Positions 41,983-50,840 are shown, counted from the stretch's first letter. The stretch: 64,000 nt of DNA from Desulfitobacterium hafniense DCB-2 (GCF_000021925.1 NC_011830.1:4065001-4129000), one strand, 5' to 3'. Notes: generated by a model from the letters alone, not told the origin. Program-made: numbers and translations.

Positions 41983-42039
41983 AATTTGGCCGTTTTGGAT
42001 TGACTCATCCAGATGAGTCGATCTCAAAACGGCCAAATT
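41983..42039. repeat. 57-bp palindrome, copy 1 (bidirectional terminator)
   Basis: Outer arms AATTTGGCCGTTTTG/CAAAACGGCCAAATT and inner arms GACTCATC/GATGAGTC sit between the convergent ggt and histidine kinase genes. It can terminate both. A copy with the same layout and about 22 of 26 identical core bases is at 46719-46775, at the other end of the kinase/ABC transporter locus. Confidence 0.85.
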
Positions 42040-42048
42040 TTATCCCCC

Positions 42049-43413
42049 CTAGGAGGACGGCGGCAGATTGATCACTACCCGGCATCCTCCTTCCGGCAGA
42101 TTTTCAAACTCCGTGGTCCCCTCATGAACCCTTGCGATCTGCCGGACCAGGGTCAGGCCCAGGCCATGGCTCGGCATCCCGGTCAAAGAGTTCTCCTCCT
42201 TGAGCCGGTCCAGAAGCTCTTGGTCAAAGCCCTTGCCGTTATCTGCCACTGCCATAACCCAGCAGGAATTTACCCGCTCAAGGGTTATGCGGATAGCACA
42301 GCCCTGAGGATTATGGCGGATGCTGTTTTGGATCAGATTATAAACGGCACGCCTGAGCAGCTCCTGATCCCCCAGGACCTTAGCCTGCCGGGCTGATTCG
42401 CCCACATCTAATTCAAGTGAGTAGGGCCGGGCAAGCCCTCCGTTTAAAAAATCAGCGGCAATCTGACGCAGCAAGGGCGCCAGGAGAACCTCCTCCTGGT
42501 GCAAGGGCTGCATATCGTATTCCAGCTTGGAGGCCAGATTCAGATCGTTGACCAGGGTCTTGATCCGTTGGCTTTGCTGGCGCACGATTCCCGCCTGCTC
42601 CCTGGCCGGCCGGGGAAGCTCCTGATTGTCCTCCAGCTGGCTGGCATAGCCCATGACCATGGAAAGAGGAGTGCGGATGTCGTGGGATATGCCGGCGATC
42701 CATGAGGTTCGTGCCTGCTCCCTTTTTTGCAGGGCGATCTCCTGCCTTTGCAGCTCCCGGGAGGTTTGATTCAGAGCGGCGGCCAGCTCCCCTAAAACTC
42801 CGTTGGTCCCCAGCTGCACCGGCTGCTTTGCCGCCATTTGTTCAATCCCCTTCACCAGGGTGTGCATGGAGCGGAACAGGCGCAGGCCAAGCAGCAGGGC
42901 CAGCAGCACGGCAGCCAGCCCATTGGCCGCCAGCACGATAGGTATCCAAAGGATGGTTTTATCCATAATGCTTTGGGGCATCTCCATGCCCGTTTTCCAG
43001 ACGCTTCCTTTGGGACAGCCCACCACCAGAAGCCCGTCCTGATGACGCCAGACATAGACGGGATAATCCTGCAAATACCATTTGGTAAAGCTGGCCACTT
43101 CCGGGATAGTATAGGTTCGGGAAAGCTCCCGGGGCAAATTCAGACTCCACAGGATTTCTCCTGAATCACTCAGGAGCATGGCCCATTCATAACGGACACT
43201 CATGGCCTGCCGTGCACTGTCGGCAAGGGTATACTCTTCCCCCTCCTTGGCCAGGCCGTCGGCAATGACGGAAACCCGGTAAGAGTTTCCGTTTTCTTGT
43301 TTAGCTCCGGTCACCCACAGCAAAAACAAAGCGGCATTCAGGATCAGCAGAATCAGTGCAATGCCGGCGGCGCTGCCCACATAACGTCCCAAAATCCTCA
43401 GCATGCTTTTCAT
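42049..43413 (-). CDS. sensor histidine kinase
   Basis: A membrane sensor kinase of 454 residues: an N-terminal membrane segment (about 12-34), an extracytoplasmic domain of about 130 residues, a second membrane segment (about 165-190), HAMP-like linker, HisKA with AGISHDIRTPLSMVMGYA (phosphorylated His) and an HATPase domain with NLIQNSIRHNPQG, DNGKGFD and GLGLTLVRQIARVHEG. It is coupled to the response regulator by a 4-base overlap and is divergent from a peptide-antibiotic-type ABC transporter, so it probably senses a cell-envelope antibiotic. Confidence 0.93.
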   Translation of the reverse strand: MKSMLRILGRYVGSAAGIALILLILNAALFLLWVTGAKQENGNSYRVSVIADGLAKEGEEYTLADSARQAMSVRYEWAMLLSDSGEILWSLNLPRELSRTYTIPEVASFTKWYLQDYPVYVWRHQDGLLVVGCPKGSVWKTGMEMPQSIMDKTILWIPIVLAANGLAAVLLALLLGLRLFRSMHTLVKGIEQMAAKQPVQLGTNGVLGELAAALNQTSRELQRQEIALQKREQARTSWIAGISHDIRTPLSMVMGYASQLEDNQELPRPAREQAGIVRQQSQRIKTLVNDLNLASKLEYDMQPLHQEEVLLAPLLRQIAADFLNGGLARPYSLELDVGESARQAKVLGDQELLRRAVYNLIQNSIRHNPQGCAIRITLERVNSCWVMAVADNGKGFDQELLDRLKEENSLTGMPSHGLGLTLVRQIARVHEGTTEFENLPEGGCRVVINLPPSS

Positions 43414-44129
43414 TTTTCCACCACCCCGGTCAGCTTGTATCCTAACCCCCGCACCGTGAGGAGATAGCGGGGAGAAGAGGGTTCCGGTTCTATCTTTTCC
43501 CGCAGGCGGCGGATGTGCACCATCAGCGTATTCTCATATCCGTACAGATCATCCCCCCAGACCGCCCGGCACAGACTGTCTCCGGTGACGATGCTGCCCC
43601 TGTTTTCATACAGTTTTGCCAATAAGATATATTCTTTGGCGGTCAGGGTCACCTGACCCTGGGGACGGGTTACCAAGGCGCTGTTCAGATCCACCACCGC
43701 TTCCCCCAGACGGAAGAGGGGTTTCTTGCTCTGCCGCAGGGTGGGGGGAAAATAGGTTCGAGTCAGCACGGCCTTGAGCCGAAGCAGCAGTTCCCGGGGC
43801 AGAAAAGGCTTGGTAATATAATCGTCGGCACCAAGTCCCAAGCCAAGCAAACGGTTCTCGTCCTCATCCCGTGCCGACAGAAACAGCACCGGCACTGCGG
43901 AAATACTTCTGAACTCGGACATTAATGAAAAGCCGTCTCCGTCGGGCAAGGAGACATCCAAAATCACAACCTGGGGCTGTTCTGTTTGGAACAGCTCTTT
44001 TGCTTGTTGGCAGCTGGCTGCTGTCCGGACGCGCTGAAAGCCTTCTTTGTGGAGAATCTCCACCAGCATCCCGCGCAGATCCGGCTCATCATCCACTAAC
44101 AAAAGTTTGCAGTCAAAAATTGTGTTCAT
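43410..44129 (-). CDS. OmpR-family response regulator
   Basis: A 239-residue regulator with a receiver domain (acidic LLVDDEPDL, phosphoacceptor Asp in VVILDVSLPDGDG, lysine in DDYITKPFLPREL) and a C-terminal winged helix (LTAKEYILLAKLYENRG ... HIRRLREKIEPEPSSPRYLLTVRGLGYKL). The start was set at the ATG at 44129. Its target is probably the divergent ABC operon, whose promoter region has an 11-bp-spaced direct repeat. Confidence 0.94.
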   Translation of the reverse strand: MNTIFDCKLLLVDDEPDLRGMLVEILHKEGFQRVRTAASCQQAKELFQTEQPQVVILDVSLPDGDGFSLMSEFRSISAVPVLFLSARDEDENRLLGLGLGADDYITKPFLPRELLLRLKAVLTRTYFPPTLRQSKKPLFRLGEAVVDLNSALVTRPQGQVTLTAKEYILLAKLYENRGSIVTGDSLCRAVWGDDLYGYENTLMVHIRRLREKIEPEPSSPRYLLTVRGLGYKLTGVVEK

Positions 44130-44190
44130 GTTTATCACCGCCTTTATTATAAGGTATCGCTGGGAGAATACCTATGAGCCGGCAAAGATT

Positions 44191-44243
44191 TAAGGTAAAT
44201 GTAAGGTGGCCCAAAGGTTCCTGTAAGCCTGCTCTGCTATGCT
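44191..44243 (+). promoter_or_regulatory. putative response-regulator site and ABC operon promoter
   Basis: Two TAAGGT words 11 bp apart (44191-44196 and 44202-44207), one helical turn, match the direct-repeat style of OmpR-family sites. They end just upstream of a weak -35 region; a possible -10 TATGCT is at 44238-44243. An activator arrangement is inferred. Confidence 0.4.
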
Positions 44244-44275
44244 GAGCTTACTTTCAGATTAAAGGTGGTACTTGT

Positions 44276-45190
44276 ATGGCTGATATTATCAAAACACAGG
44301 GTCTGTGTAAGCACTATGGCAAGACGCCGGGAGTCAGTGATTTGGATCTGTCGGTTGCCGAGGGAGCCGTCTACGGTTTTCTTGGTCCCAATGGCGCCGG
44401 CAAATCGACAACACTCAAAATGATTCTGGGGCTGGTTAAGCCCACTGCCGGCAGCATTACGGTATTCGGCAAAACCATGAATCACCGCAGCCGCATGTCC
44501 ATTCTCAAGGATGTGGGCTCTTTAATCGAGTCCCCCAGCTATTATGGCCATTTAAGCGGCTACGAAAATCTCCGGATTATTGCCACCCTTAAAGGTACTC
44601 CGGAAAAAGACATCGGCCGAGTTCTGGAGATTGTCCGGCTGGAAAACCAAAAAAACAAAAAGACAAATCAATATTCTTTGGGCATGAAGCAGCGTTTGGG
44701 GCTGGCCTGCGCCCTTTTGGGCAATCCCCGGCTTTTAATTCTGGATGAACCTACCAATGGGCTTGATCCCGCCGGGATTCAGGAAATGCGGGAGCTGATC
44801 CGTTCCCTGCCCAAGGAGTACGGGATCACGGTTCTGGTCTCCAGCCATTTGCTCAGTGAGATTGAGCAAATGGCGACCAATCTGGGCATCATCAGCAAGG
44901 GCCGGCTTGTTTTTCAAAGCAGCCTAGGGGCCCTGCACCAAAAAAGCAGCCCCAGCATAGCCATCCGCACTTTGGATAACCACCGGGCCGCCGCTGTTCT
45001 GAGAGAACAAGGTATTGCTGTTCAGTGCCAGCAGGATTACCTGCTCCTCCCAGCCTTTGCGGATGGGGAATTGTCCCGTTTAACTCTGAACCTGTTTGAA
45101 CAGAAGGTAGGGGTCGTGCGGATTGAGCAGCGCGAAAAAAGCCTGGAAGATATCTTCCTAGAACTGACGGGATCGGCGGTGAGTTTATGA
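44276..45190 (+). CDS. ABC transporter ATPase, lantibiotic/bacitracin export type
   Basis: A 304-residue ATPase of the BcrA/NisF/MutF group: Walker A GPNGAGKST, the Q-loop region, signature YSLGMKQRLGLACAL, Walker B LLILDEPTNGLDPAG and switch histidine in SSHLLSEIEQMA. A C-terminal extension of about 85 residues is usual for the group. It probably works with the two permeases encoded next to it to remove peptide antibiotics from the membrane. The first of three co-directional, overlapping or touching genes. Confidence 0.93.
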   Translation: MADIIKTQGLCKHYGKTPGVSDLDLSVAEGAVYGFLGPNGAGKSTTLKMILGLVKPTAGSITVFGKTMNHRSRMSILKDVGSLIESPSYYGHLSGYENLRIIATLKGTPEKDIGRVLEIVRLENQKNKKTNQYSLGMKQRLGLACALLGNPRLLILDEPTNGLDPAGIQEMRELIRSLPKEYGITVLVSSHLLSEIEQMATNLGIISKGRLVFQSSLGALHQKSSPSIAIRTLDNHRAAAVLREQGIAVQCQQDYLLLPAFADGELSRLTLNLFEQKVGVVRIEQREKSLEDIFLELTGSAVSL

Positions 45191-45939
45191 GAAAAGCCCT
45201 GTCCGTCGAATTCAGAAAAACCCGGCACCGCAAGATTTGGCTGATTGTGGCCGCCTTGCTGGGCTTTCAGCTGCTCTGGTTCTTCTGGGGGTTAAAGCAT
45301 ATGGATGCCGGGAAGCTGCAGCAGGGCTGGCTGCTCTGTCTGTACCAGTTTCCTGTGCTCAATGCCATTATCCTGCCGGTGGTCACAGCCGTTGTGGCCT
45401 CCCGGCTCAGCGATGTGGAGCATAAAGGGCAGACCTTCAGGCTTTTAAATACGGTCATGCCGGCGGGGAAATTGTTTGATGCCAAATTTCTCTGCGGCGC
45501 CTTCTATATTCTTGCTATCGTTATTTTACAGGTCATGGCTATGCTTTTAGCCGGCTATGCCAAAGGTTTTACGGAATCTCCTCCCCTTCCCCAGCTGGGA
45601 TACTACCTTCTGTTTACCTCCTGGGTTACCCTCACCCTTTTGCTGATCCAGCACATTGTCTCCCTGTTGTCCACCAATCAGATGATCCCTCTTTCCCTGG
45701 GATTGCTGGGAGGCTTCGCCGGGCTTTTCATCATGTATCTCCCCCCGCAATTTGCCAGGCTGATTCCCTGGGGCTATTACGGGGTGTTGATGCAGGTGGG
45801 GATGAATTGGGACCGGGAAACACGAGTCACTGATTTTTATTGGACGGATATCGACTGGCCGGGATTCCTGATCATCACAGCCGCCTTCCTGCTGTTCTAT
45901 AGCGGCGGGCGTGCCCTCTTCAGGAGAAAGGAGGTCTGA
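45187..45939 (+). CDS. ABC transporter permease, lantibiotic immunity type (MutE/EpiE-like)
   Basis: A 250-residue membrane protein with six hydrophobic segments and the ABC-2-like N-terminus MRKALSVEFRKTRHRKIWLI. Family members are the first permease of NisFEG/BcrABC-like self-protection or resistance exporters. It overlaps the ATPase by four bases and precedes the second permease by two. Confidence 0.85.
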   Translation: MRKALSVEFRKTRHRKIWLIVAALLGFQLLWFFWGLKHMDAGKLQQGWLLCLYQFPVLNAIILPVVTAVVASRLSDVEHKGQTFRLLNTVMPAGKLFDAKFLCGAFYILAIVILQVMAMLLAGYAKGFTESPPLPQLGYYLLFTSWVTLTLLLIQHIVSLLSTNQMIPLSLGLLGGFAGLFIMYLPPQFARLIPWGYYGVLMQVGMNWDRETRVTDFYWTDIDWPGFLIITAAFLLFYSGGRALFRRKEV

Positions 45940-45941
45940 TT

Positions 45942-46676
45942 ATGTTTGGCCGCGCTCTCAGAGCCGAAGGAATGAAGCTGCGCCACAGTCCCGTCTGGCT
46001 GGCCTTTATCCTGCTGCCTATTCTGCCCGCTTTGATCGGAACCTTTAACTATTTGCTGAATATCGGTATTTTGCAGGATGGATGGTACAGCCTCTGGACC
46101 CAGCACACCTTGTTTTCCTGCTATTTCTTTCTTCCCGCCATTATTGGTGTCTACTGCTCCTATCTCTACCGGCTGGAGCATCTGAACCACAACTGGAATT
46201 CGGTTATGACCATGCCCATACCGGTGAGCTGTTTCTTTCTCGCCAAGCTGTGCATCGCCTCGGCTATGGTCATCTTCACCCAGGTATGGACAGGGGCATT
46301 GTACCTTTTGTCCGGAAAGCTGGCGGGGCTGTCTTCCCCGGTTCCCGGACAATTTCCGGAATGGCTGCTGACCGGCGCTGCGGCAGCTATCGCCATCTGC
46401 GCCGTACAGCTCTGTTTATCCCTGATGATCCGCAGCTTTGCCGTGCCGGTGGGGCTGGCTCTGATGGGAGGTATTGCCGGGCTGGGCATGCTTGCCAAAG
46501 GGTATGGGGTCTTCTTCCCTTATTCCCTTTTAAGCCTGGGCATGCGCGCCAATCAGCCTGGGGGACCTATGCAGTGCGATCTGGGGCACTTTCTCCTGAG
46601 CTGTGCCCTCTATGTCCTTGCTTGCGTACTGTGGGCCGTGCTCTGGATGAAGCGGCGTGATGTTCACACCGGCTGA
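45942..46676 (+). CDS. ABC transporter permease, lantibiotic immunity type (MutG-like)
   Basis: A 244-residue membrane protein with about six membrane segments, starting MFGRALRAEGMKLRHSPVWLAFILLPILPALIG. It is the second permease of the exporter. No lantibiotic precursor or modification genes are present nearby, so this is more likely a resistance than a producer-immunity locus. Confidence 0.85.
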   Translation: MFGRALRAEGMKLRHSPVWLAFILLPILPALIGTFNYLLNIGILQDGWYSLWTQHTLFSCYFFLPAIIGVYCSYLYRLEHLNHNWNSVMTMPIPVSCFFLAKLCIASAMVIFTQVWTGALYLLSGKLAGLSSPVPGQFPEWLLTGAAAAIAICAVQLCLSLMIRSFAVPVGLALMGGIAGLGMLAKGYGVFFPYSLLSLGMRANQPGGPMQCDLGHFLLSCALYVLACVLWAVLWMKRRDVHTG

Positions 46677-46718
46677 GCCGGGTTTGCGGAAAGGGGCCTG
46701 CTGCTATAGCTAAATGAA

Positions 46719-46775
46719 AATTCGGCCGTTTTGCGATGGATTCATCTAGATGAGTCCATCCAAAACGGCCGAATT
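46719..46775. repeat. 57-bp palindrome, copy 2 (bidirectional terminator)
   Basis: Outer arms AATTCGGCCGTTTTG/CAAAACGGCCGAATT and inner GATGGATTCATC/GATGAGTCCATC, followed by T residues on the plus strand. It sits between the convergent ABC permease and antitoxin genes. The arms are compensated (T/A in copy 1, C/G here), which indicates that pairing is under selection. Confidence 0.85.
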
Positions 46776-46814
46776 TTTAAGCAAAGAACCCTGATTCCCC
46801 AATCAGTAAGTCGG

Positions 46815-47027
46815 TTAATTCCAGTCGATGTCTGAATGGCTAACGGTTTCATTGTTGGCTATTTCTTTTTCGGCTTCTGTTAACCTCGCTCTCTCCGAAG
46901 GGGTTAGCTTTGTAAAATCGCTGTCCCAGGCAAGAACCATCCTTTTAATCATTTCAAATGCCAGCTTCTGTTCCGACTCAGGCAACATATCGATCATATC
47001 AATAATTTGCTTTGAAACTGCGGACAT
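46815..47027 (-). CDS. probable antitoxin of a RelE-type pair
   Basis: A 70-residue small, acidic, helical protein (MSAVSKQIIDMIDMLPESEQKLAFEMIKRM...) that follows the RelE-type toxin gene by 15 bases and has a good GGAGAGGTG ribosome site. The family was not recognised with certainty; the size and place mark it as the antitoxin. Toxin-before-antitoxin order is the reverse of the usual relBE arrangement. Confidence 0.65.
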   Translation of the reverse strand: MSAVSKQIIDMIDMLPESEQKLAFEMIKRMVLAWDSDFTKLTPSERARLTEAEKEIANNETVSHSDIDWN

Positions 47028-47041
47028 ACTATCACCTCTCC

Positions 47042-47302
47042 TTATTTATATATGTCCCCTCGTGAGCCAATATCTTTGATCATCAGGACTTCTTTATTAT
47101 TAAGACTAATATATTCATATAATATCCGGTATCTTCCTATTCGCAAACGAAATGTAGGGGGATTTAATCCCTGCATTTGCTTAATATCACCCTTTGGTGG
47201 TACTTCAAGTAGTCCTTCTATTCCAGCTTTAACTCTCAGTTTTGTAGATTTATCAAGACTATTGATTGCTTTGAAGGCGACTCTGGAATATACAATTTCC
47301 AC
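47042..47302 (-). CDS. RelE/ParE-family toxin
   Basis: An 86-residue RelE-fold protein: VEIVYSRVAFKAINSLDKSTKLRVKAGIEGLLEVPPKGDIKQMQG...FRLRIGRYRILYEY...VLMIKDIGSRGDIYK, with the typical RLRIGRYRILY strand and basic residues. RelE toxins cleave mRNA on the ribosome. The start is a GTG at 47302 eight bases after GGGAG; the frame continues 59 codons upstream, but that part has no ribosome site and no family similarity. Confidence 0.85.
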   Translation of the reverse strand: MEIVYSRVAFKAINSLDKSTKLRVKAGIEGLLEVPPKGDIKQMQGLNPPTFRLRIGRYRILYEYISLNNKEVLMIKDIGSRGDIYK

Positions 47303-47602
47303 GCTCTTCACTCCCTTACCGGAGATATCTAAGTGGTGCATGTGGAAGGAGCTAATTCCCCTACAATTCGATCGCAATACAAATTGTGCGAATCCACCTT
47401 CATTATAAATTCCAAGTACCCAGAATTCAAGCTTCGTATTTTTCAAGGCCCGCCCATTATAAGTAGTCGGGGTTCTCATGTTAATTGCTTACATCGAGAC
47501 CCCTGGGCTCTCTGCTCATCTCTTTGCTTCCATTGCTAAGGATCAAAATTCAGTATAAAATAAGATCAAAATATAGACTTAATTTTGCACAGGAGTGATT
47601 TT
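47303..47602. other. 300-bp gap between divergent toxin-antitoxin pairs
   Basis: This gap should hold the promoters of both pairs. I see no convincing operator palindrome. An open frame fused to the toxin covers part of it but is not supported as a gene. Confidence 0.4.
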
Positions 47603-47872
47603 ATGATAATAAAACCCACATCTTCACTGAGAACGGAACTCGGGGAAATTACTAAAATATGCAAGGAGAAGGCCGAACCTGTTTATCTGACCAAAAATGG
47701 GGAGGGTGAGTTGGTTATTATGAGCATAGCTGCTTACGAGCACAGGGAAGCTATGTTAGATCTGAGGACTAAGCTATTAGAAGCTGAAAAACAGCGTCTT
47801 AATGGCGCACCGAGCTATACCTCAGATGAAGTGAGGGAATATATAAGGAGTCTTCACAATGATCAAGTATAA
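47603..47872 (+). CDS. Phd/YefM-family antitoxin
   Basis: An 89-residue antitoxin: IIKPTSSLRTELGEITKICKEKAEPVYLTKNGEGELVIMSIAAYE is the Phd/YefM DNA-binding half, and the C-terminal helices (LLEAEKQRLNGAPSYTSDEVREYI) bind the toxin. The ATG at 47603 follows AGGAG. It overlaps the toxin gene by 14 bases. Confidence 0.92.
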   Translation: MIIKPTSSLRTELGEITKICKEKAEPVYLTKNGEGELVIMSIAAYEHREAMLDLRTKLLEAEKQRLNGAPSYTSDEVREYIRSLHNDQV

Positions 47873-48167
47873 AGTCACTCTATTGCAAGTGGCCCGTGAT
47901 GACATTGGCGAGATATTCATATATATTGGGGCAGACAATCCAGAATCAGCCCTGGGAATATCGGAGAAGATTATTGAGAAAATCGACTTATTGGCAGAAT
48001 TTCCGTATGCGGGGAAAATCGTACCTGACAGTGCATTAGCTAAGCAGGAATACAGGATGCTCATTGTCAGCAACTATATAGTTTTTTACAAAGTCATTGA
48101 TAATGAGGTTATCGTATACAGAGTTCTTCATGGAATGCGCGATTGTCCCGGCTTATTCAATGAATAG
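47859..48167 (+). CDS. ParE/RelE-family toxin
   Basis: A 102-residue toxin with the ParE-like helical hairpin (VARDDIGEIFIYIGADNPESALGISEKIIEKIDLLAEFPYAG) and the C-terminal strands EYRMLIVSNYIVFYKVIDNEVIVYRVLHGMRD. ParE members poison gyrase, while RelE members cut mRNA; the sequence favours ParE-like but does not settle it. It is coupled to the Phd/YefM antitoxin. Confidence 0.9.
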   Translation: MIKYKVTLLQVARDDIGEIFIYIGADNPESALGISEKIIEKIDLLAEFPYAGKIVPDSALAKQEYRMLIVSNYIVFYKVIDNEVIVYRVLHGMRDCPGLFNE

Positions 48168-48217
48168 TCGTAACTTTCCCATGGGAAAGCTTCCTTTAAA
48201 ATTCAACAAAGATCAGA

Positions 48218-48254
48218 GAACCCTGGCCCCTCGATTGATGAGTGGTCAGGGTTC
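48218..48254. terminator. bidirectional hairpin between parE-type gene and corrinoid operon
   Basis: GAACCCTG (48218-48225) pairs with CAGGGTTC (48247-48254), extended inward by three further pairs. It sits between convergent genes. T tracts are weak on both sides. Confidence 0.45.
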
Positions 48255-48264
48255 CTTGCTGCCC

Positions 48265-48975
48265 TCAGCAATTATTGACGCCAAGCTCCCGCATCGTGCA
48301 GCTGCCCTTAAGATGGCAAAAGTCACAATGGGTTTTACCTTTGAAGTCCGGTAAGTTGCTGCCCACTCCCATGACCATGGCAATGGATTTTTTGGGCAGC
48401 ATAAGGTTGGAGTCGGTCAGGCTGATGCCGATCTGCTCCCCTTTCAGGTAGTCAATGATCGTTCTTACATCTTCGAGCCCTTTCCAGTAAGAATGCCCGG
48501 GACCTAAAGAAAACGTGGTATCCAGCTGCTTTTCTTTATAGAGTCCTGCGAGTTCGGAGATAGCATGATAGGCCGCTTTGGCCAAAATCGCCGATCCGGC
48601 CGCATCAAGGATGAAGGCTTCCAGGGTTTTGCCTTGATGGGTGTATTCCTTGACTCGTTCATCGATCCCTTCCCCGATGGTCATCGCAAACAAAACCGCA
48701 CTCTCTGCCGGGCCTAACACCTTGGGCAATAAGCTGCCCCTTAAGGTAAGCCCACCCTCAAGATAGAGCTCCTGCTGCTGCGAACCCAGCACTTTGACTT
48801 CCTGCCAAATGATGCTGACCTTTGCCAATTCCCTGGCTTCCGCCAATAGCTTGATGTTTAAATCCACCATGTCCTGTCTCGGTGAGCGGCGGCTCAGATC
48901 CGCTCCCTGAGCCGTAAACAGCTCTTCTATGGTTATCTCCGGCACCAAAACCGCCAAGGTTCCTGCTTCTGCCAT
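48265..48975 (-). CDS. MetH activation-domain-like protein (vitamin B12-dependent methionine synthase activation domain)
   Basis: A 236-residue protein resembling the MetH reactivation domain, with the conserved FSLGPGHSYWKGLED segment (RxxPGYxx-like region) and a C-terminal cysteine cluster HCDFCHLKGSCTMRE that could hold an iron-sulfur cluster. Stand-alone forms are often encoded with corrinoid methyltransferases and may help reduce or reactivate Co(II) corrinoid. The start at 48975 follows GAGGAG by about ten bases. It is the last gene of the corrinoid operon. Confidence 0.83.
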   Translation of the reverse strand: MAEAGTLAVLVPEITIEELFTAQGADLSRRSPRQDMVDLNIKLLAEARELAKVSIIWQEVKVLGSQQQELYLEGGLTLRGSLLPKVLGPAESAVLFAMTIGEGIDERVKEYTHQGKTLEAFILDAAGSAILAKAAYHAISELAGLYKEKQLDTTFSLGPGHSYWKGLEDVRTIIDYLKGEQIGISLTDSNLMLPKKSIAMVMGVGSNLPDFKGKTHCDFCHLKGSCTMRELGVNNC

Positions 48976-48989
48976 AGTGTTCCCACTCC

Positions 48990-50840
48990 TCAATCCAACT
49001 TAAAATAGGTGTTTTGTGCAAAAATAGTGTTGAATCCCGGATAGCTGCCCAGTTCAACAAAGGAAACCTCTCCGGCCAGATCCTTGGCCCGCGAAAACTC
49101 CTGGGCGGAAAGCAAGGCAATTTTTGCCCCATTTCCTGCCGCATTGCCGATGGTCTTGATCCGGCTCTCCAGCTCCCGGGGAATTAAGCCGATCACACAG
49201 GCACTGTGGGGATTGAGATAATTGCCAAAAGCTCCGGCCAGCAGCACTTCCTTAATATCATCACACTCGATGCCCATGGCCTCCTGCAAAATCTTCACAC
49301 CGGCTGCAATAGCCCCTTTGGCCAGCTGAAGCTCGCGAATATCGTTCTGAGTGATCAGAATCGGTCGGCCATGACGGGTTTGACCGGCTTCAACCAATTG
49401 AAAAGCCCAAGTCTCTTCATATTTAATAAGTCTGTCCTTTAGTTTAAGGGCGCTGGGATGAGTTAGTTTTTCAGGCTCTAAAAACTTGCCCCGTTTATTG
49501 ATCATCCCCAGCTCCACAAAGCCGGCTACCCCGTCAAGAAGAGCGGAACCGCAGATTCCTATGGGGCGCCCGTTGCCGATGACCGTATAGCTCAAACCGT
49601 GGTCAAAGGAAATATGATCAATCGCTCCCTCGGCGCCTCGCATGCCGCTGGTGATCTGGGCTCCTTCAAAAGCCGGACCGGCCGCTGCGGAACAGGCCAC
49701 CATCCGGTCTTGGGAACCTAAGACAATCTCTCCATTGGTGCCAATATCCAAAATCAGGGTAACCTGATCCCTTTTCTCCAGATCGGCGGCCAGCAGAACA
49801 GCCGTAGTGTCCGCACCTACAAAGCCGGCGATATTGGGCAGGACGAAAACCCGGCCGGCCTGATTGATTTCCAGACCCAGCTCCTCAGGAGCCACCACAA
49901 GCCCCTGGTTAACGGCGGAAACATAGGGGGACATGCCAATGGTCCGGGGGGTTATCCCCAGGAAAAGGTGATGCATGGTGGTATTGGCTGCCACGGAAAT
50001 TCCGTAAAGCTGATTTCTGCTCACCCCCGCCTTGTCAACCGCTTCGCCGATCAGCCTGTTCATAGCCCCTGTTACGGCTTGATGCAGGGTGTCCAGCCCC
50101 TTTTCCTCTTTGCCGGCGAAGGTTATCCGGGAGATGACATCTCCCCCATATTGGGCCTGGGGATTAAGGGTCGATACCACTTCAAGCTCTCTGCCCGAAT
50201 TTAAATCCAGCAGATAGCCGACAATGGTCGTCGTTCCGATATCAAAGGCCATGCCCAAGAGGGTCCCGGTGGTATCCCCCTGCTCTATTCCCAAGACCTG
50301 AGAACCGTACACTACAGTTGTCACCCGGTTGGCGGACTCCCTTAGGGTGTCCGGCAGCCGGCGGAGCACGGAGAGAGGGGCCTGCAAATCATGGACACTG
50401 CTGCCAAGCCCGGCCAGGCTTTCCTGCAAGCGCTGCCAGTCTGATTTATGCTCGCTGAGGGAAGGTTGGGCAATTTCTGCAAATACTTTGAGCAGATGGG
50501 GCTGAATATGAAAGGCTCTCTCCGCAGAATCAATCAGAATATGATGCTGCAGCTTTTTGGGACTTTGCATCTCGACCATCATGTCTCTGTTTATTTTGGT
50601 GGCACAGGCTAAACGAATGCCTTCCGCCAACTCCTGAGCTGTCAGATGATCTTCATCAATCGCCGTAAAGTCCTCCAGTCCCTCCCTAACTTTTACCCGG
50701 CATTTCCCGCACTTCCCCCTGCCTCCGCAGGGGAAATCCTCTCCCAGTCCCGACCGGTTCATGGCTTCCATAATGGTGGTGCCGGCAATTACCGGCACGC
50801 TGATCTCTCCAGGTTGGAACACTATCCTGACTTCTTTCAA
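48990..50840 (-). CDS. corrinoid-protein reductive activase (RACo-like, 2Fe-2S and ASKHA ATPase)
   Basis: About 616 residues: an N-terminal plant-type [2Fe-2S] ferredoxin domain (CGGRGKCGKCRV ... C) and a large DUF4445 ASKHA domain with GMAFDIGTTTIVGYLLDL and LILDIGTNGEIVLG phosphate-binding loops and VLLAGAFGNYLNPHSA. Such RamA/RACo-type activators use ATP to reduce inactive Co(II) corrinoid proteins back to Co(I). The TTG at 50840 is preferred, eight bases after GGAGGAGG. It is downstream of the GntR and corrinoid-protein genes and serves both methyltransferase corrinoid proteins. Confidence 0.92.
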   Translation of the reverse strand: MKEVRIVFQPGEISVPVIAGTTIMEAMNRSGLGEDFPCGGRGKCGKCRVKVREGLEDFTAIDEDHLTAQELAEGIRLACATKINRDMMVEMQSPKKLQHHILIDSAERAFHIQPHLLKVFAEIAQPSLSEHKSDWQRLQESLAGLGSSVHDLQAPLSVLRRLPDTLRESANRVTTVVYGSQVLGIEQGDTTGTLLGMAFDIGTTTIVGYLLDLNSGRELEVVSTLNPQAQYGGDVISRITFAGKEEKGLDTLHQAVTGAMNRLIGEAVDKAGVSRNQLYGISVAANTTMHHLFLGITPRTIGMSPYVSAVNQGLVVAPEELGLEINQAGRVFVLPNIAGFVGADTTAVLLAADLEKRDQVTLILDIGTNGEIVLGSQDRMVACSAAAGPAFEGAQITSGMRGAEGAIDHISFDHGLSYTVIGNGRPIGICGSALLDGVAGFVELGMINKRGKFLEPEKLTHPSALKLKDRLIKYEETWAFQLVEAGQTRHGRPILITQNDIRELQLAKGAIAAGVKILQEAMGIECDDIKEVLLAGAFGNYLNPHSACVIGLIPRELESRIKTIGNAAGNGAKIALLSAQEFSRAKDLAGEVSFVELGSYPGFNTIFAQNTYFKLD

